Origin: Paenibacillus vietnamensis
GTDB lineage: Bacteria; Bacillota; Bacilli; Paenibacillales; Paenibacillaceae
Direction: 5' to 3'
DNA: 64,000 bases
Assembly (NCBI RefSeq): GCF_020169515.1
Contig: NZ_JAHMHW010000001.1
Coordinates: 1-64,000, forward strand
Shown: positions 62,898-64,000 of the stretch, piece after piece
Numbering within the stretch: the first letter of the stretch is position 1
How the letters are laid out: each line of letters starts with the position of its first letter
Notes under the pieces: generated by a model
Database searches by the model: none
What the model was told of the DNA's origin: nothing
Seen by the model: the letters and a program-made list of their open reading frames with translations, nothing else
Program-made: the position numbers and the translations under genes

Positions 62898-63755
62898 ATG
62901 AGCACATTTATTTTATCCGCATTTGCCGACGAAATTGACTCGGACTTAAAAACTCAGATGGATGTATTGGAGCAGCATGGCATTAAATATATCGAAATGA
63001 GAGGGGTTAACGGGAAGCAGCTCGTTTCCTATAACTTGGGAGAAGTAAAAGAAATAAAACGGCAAATCAGCGCAAGAGGGTTTCAGCTGTCGGCTGTAGG
63101 GTCTCCAATCGGGAAAATCAAAATTACGGATGAATTTGAACCTCACTTCGAGCTTTTCAAGCATACAGTAGAAGCTGCCAAAATCATGGAGTGCAAGTAT
63201 ATAAGGATGTTCAGTTTCTATATTCCAAAAGGAGAAGATCCGTCCATCTATCGGGCCGACGTAATTGATAGATGGACGAAATTTGCCAAGGTAGCGGAAG
63301 ACAATAACGTTATTCTCCTGCACGAAAACGAAGCCGGCATATATGGAGATACAGCTGAACGATGTCTGGATCTTCTGACATCTTTGCATTCCGATCACGT
63401 GAGAGGCATATTCGACTTCGCCAATTTTGTACAATGCGGGGAAACAAACTATCCGGCGGCTTACGAGCTGCTTAAGAATTATATCGAGTATGTGCATGTC
63501 AAAGACGCCGTAAGAGCCGACGGTCACGTTGTTCCGGCAGGGGAGGGAGACGGTAACGTAAAAGAGATTCTTCAAGAATTGAATCAACGGGGCTACGAAG
63601 GTTTTTTATCGCTCGAACCCCATCTCGGGCATTATACGGACTTCTCTGCTCTTGAGCCCGACTCCCCCGGTTATACCCTGCCGCCGGGTGGAGCCAAGCG
63701 TTTTGCCGTTGCCGTACAAGCAATCAAGAATTTGCTGAAAGAATTTGAACGCTAG
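62898..63755 (+). CDS. Sugar phosphate isomerase/epimerase (TIM barrel)
   Basis: A 285-residue xylose-isomerase-like TIM-barrel protein. FILSAFADEIDSDLKTQMDV, YIEMRGVNGKQLV, LLHENEAGIYGDTAERCLDL, IFDFANFVQCGE, YVHVKDAVRADGHVVPAGEG and SLEPHLGHY give the metal-binding Glu/Asp/His set of this fold. ATG 62898 follows GAGGGATG, 24 bases after GH30, so the two probably form an operon. It would interconvert or epimerise the sugar freed by the pathway; exact substrate unknown. A strong terminator follows. Confidence 0.85.
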   Translation: MSTFILSAFADEIDSDLKTQMDVLEQHGIKYIEMRGVNGKQLVSYNLGEVKEIKRQISARGFQLSAVGSPIGKIKITDEFEPHFELFKHTVEAAKIMECKYIRMFSFYIPKGEDPSIYRADVIDRWTKFAKVAEDNNVILLHENEAGIYGDTAERCLDLLTSLHSDHVRGIFDFANFVQCGETNYPAAYELLKNYIEYVHVKDAVRADGHVVPAGEGDGNVKEILQELNQRGYEGFLSLEPHLGHYTDFSALEPDSPGYTLPPGGAKRFAVAVQAIKNLLKEFER

Positions 63756-63800
63756 GAGGAGTCAGGAGTCGATATACTTCGGAAGCCTTTGCCTGAACTG

Positions 63801-63840
63801 CCACAATGCAACGAACATTCGCATTGTGGTTTCTTTTTTT
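63801..63840 (+). terminator. Strong terminator after GH30 operon
   Basis: Perfect 9-bp stem CCACAATGC / GCATTGTGG with an 11-base loop, then TTTCTTTTTTT. Confidence 0.9.
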
Positions 63841-63900
63841 CCCCGCCATCCTCCGGACCGGCTTTCCGCTATATAGAATAAATGAGGAGTTGTAATCCTG

Positions 63901-64000
63901 TTGATTCTAGCCAGACTATTATTTAGCTGCCTGATCGTAATGGTTCCTATGATTTTTCTGAGTTTATATTTTAATAACTGGACTGTTTTCATATTTGTCA
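63901..64000 (+). CDS. Start of a small membrane protein, cut by window end
   Basis: TTG 63901 behind GAGGAG (63884-63889) opens LILARLLFSCLIVMVPMIFL and continues SLYFNNWTVFIFV to the last base. This is one long hydrophobic segment, a likely membrane helix. A TATAGA -10-like box lies at about 63872. The protein cannot be identified from 33 residues. Confidence 0.5.
   Translation, partial: MILARLLFSCLIVMVPMIFLSLYFNNWTVFIFV

Noticed and set aside
63762-63992. 76-codon minus-strand frame at the window end
   Set aside because: It runs through the strong GH30-operon terminator and opposes the hydrophobic start at 63901, which has a ribosome site.
1-64000. Search by eye for CRISPR arrays, tRNA or rRNA genes, phage genes, toxin-antitoxin or defence systems
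   Set aside because: No regular repeat array, cloverleaf, rRNA stretch or typical defence or phage protein was found in the translated or raw sequence.

Overview
The window looks like an accessory stretch of a Paenibacillus-type chromosome (Firmicutes, Paenibacillaceae). The reasons are the dense set of glycoside hydrolases, an S-layer-homology protein, several AraC regulators, two LplB/YtcP/LipO sugar transport modules with YesM/YesN two-component systems, strong AGGAGG ribosome binding sites with TTG and GTG starts, and CcpA (cre)-like sites. This assignment is from gene content only. I saw no rRNA, tRNA, CRISPR array, prophage or intact insertion sequence.

Layout. 0-1.3 kb: end of an S-layer-type protein and a broken polysaccharide deacetylase. 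1.7-9.7 kb: secreted GH5 with a ricin-type lectin domain, an SLH/rhodanese protein, an intracellular GH27 alpha-galactosidase, two AraC regulators and a GH5 lipoprotein. 9.8-13.6 kb: GH42 beta-galactosidase overlapping a GH2 beta-glucuronidase. 13.9-20.4 kb: AraC, GH95, GH29 alpha-L-fucosidase, an SGNH hydrolase and a GH5 remnant. 21-28.5 kb: a GH95 remnant, then transport module 1 (lplB-ytcP-lipO-yesM-yesN) and a second AraC paralogous to the one at 13.9 kb. 28.6-33.3 kb: an intact sulfatase and an AraC between decayed response-regulator and sulfatase pieces. 33.4-40.9 kb: transport module 2 (yesM-lplB-ytcP-lipO-yesN). 41-50.2 kb: a ferredoxin-reductase remnant, then the inositol catabolic operon iolD-E-C-mmsA-(iolJ remnant)-G-B and a LacI regulator. 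50.4-53.6 kb: a nucleoside-hydrolase-like enzyme and a GMC dehydrogenase carrying its small subunit as a fused N-terminal domain. 54-56.4 kb: an unknown protein, then MarR and an MFS transporter sharing one operator. 56.6-60.5 kb: a small unknown protein plus fixABCX. 60.9-63.8 kb: a secreted GH30 and a sugar isomerase/epimerase. The window ends inside a small membrane protein.

How the genes fit together. Secreted or lipid-anchored GH5 and GH30 enzymes would cut polysaccharide outside the cell. The two LplB/YtcP/LipO systems would import oligosaccharides sensed by YesM/YesN. The unsecreted GH27, GH42, GH2, GH95 and GH29 enzymes and the sulfatase would trim galactose, glucuronate, fucose and sulfate. 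The iol operon takes inositol towards central metabolism but has lost its aldolase gene here. A recurring theme is decay by deletion: at least nine genes survive only as pieces, some fused to neighbours.

The observations I rate highest are: a 17-bp operator shared in opposite orientations by marR and its MFS neighbour; a conserved element placed 54-55 bp before the -10 of two separate glycan genes; carbohydrate-binding domains inserted inside the catalytic barrels of both GH27 and GH30; the SLH-rhodanese protein; an in-frame fusion of a glycosidase N-terminus to a response regulator; and a pair of inverted 10-bp operators 61 bp apart at the iol promoter.
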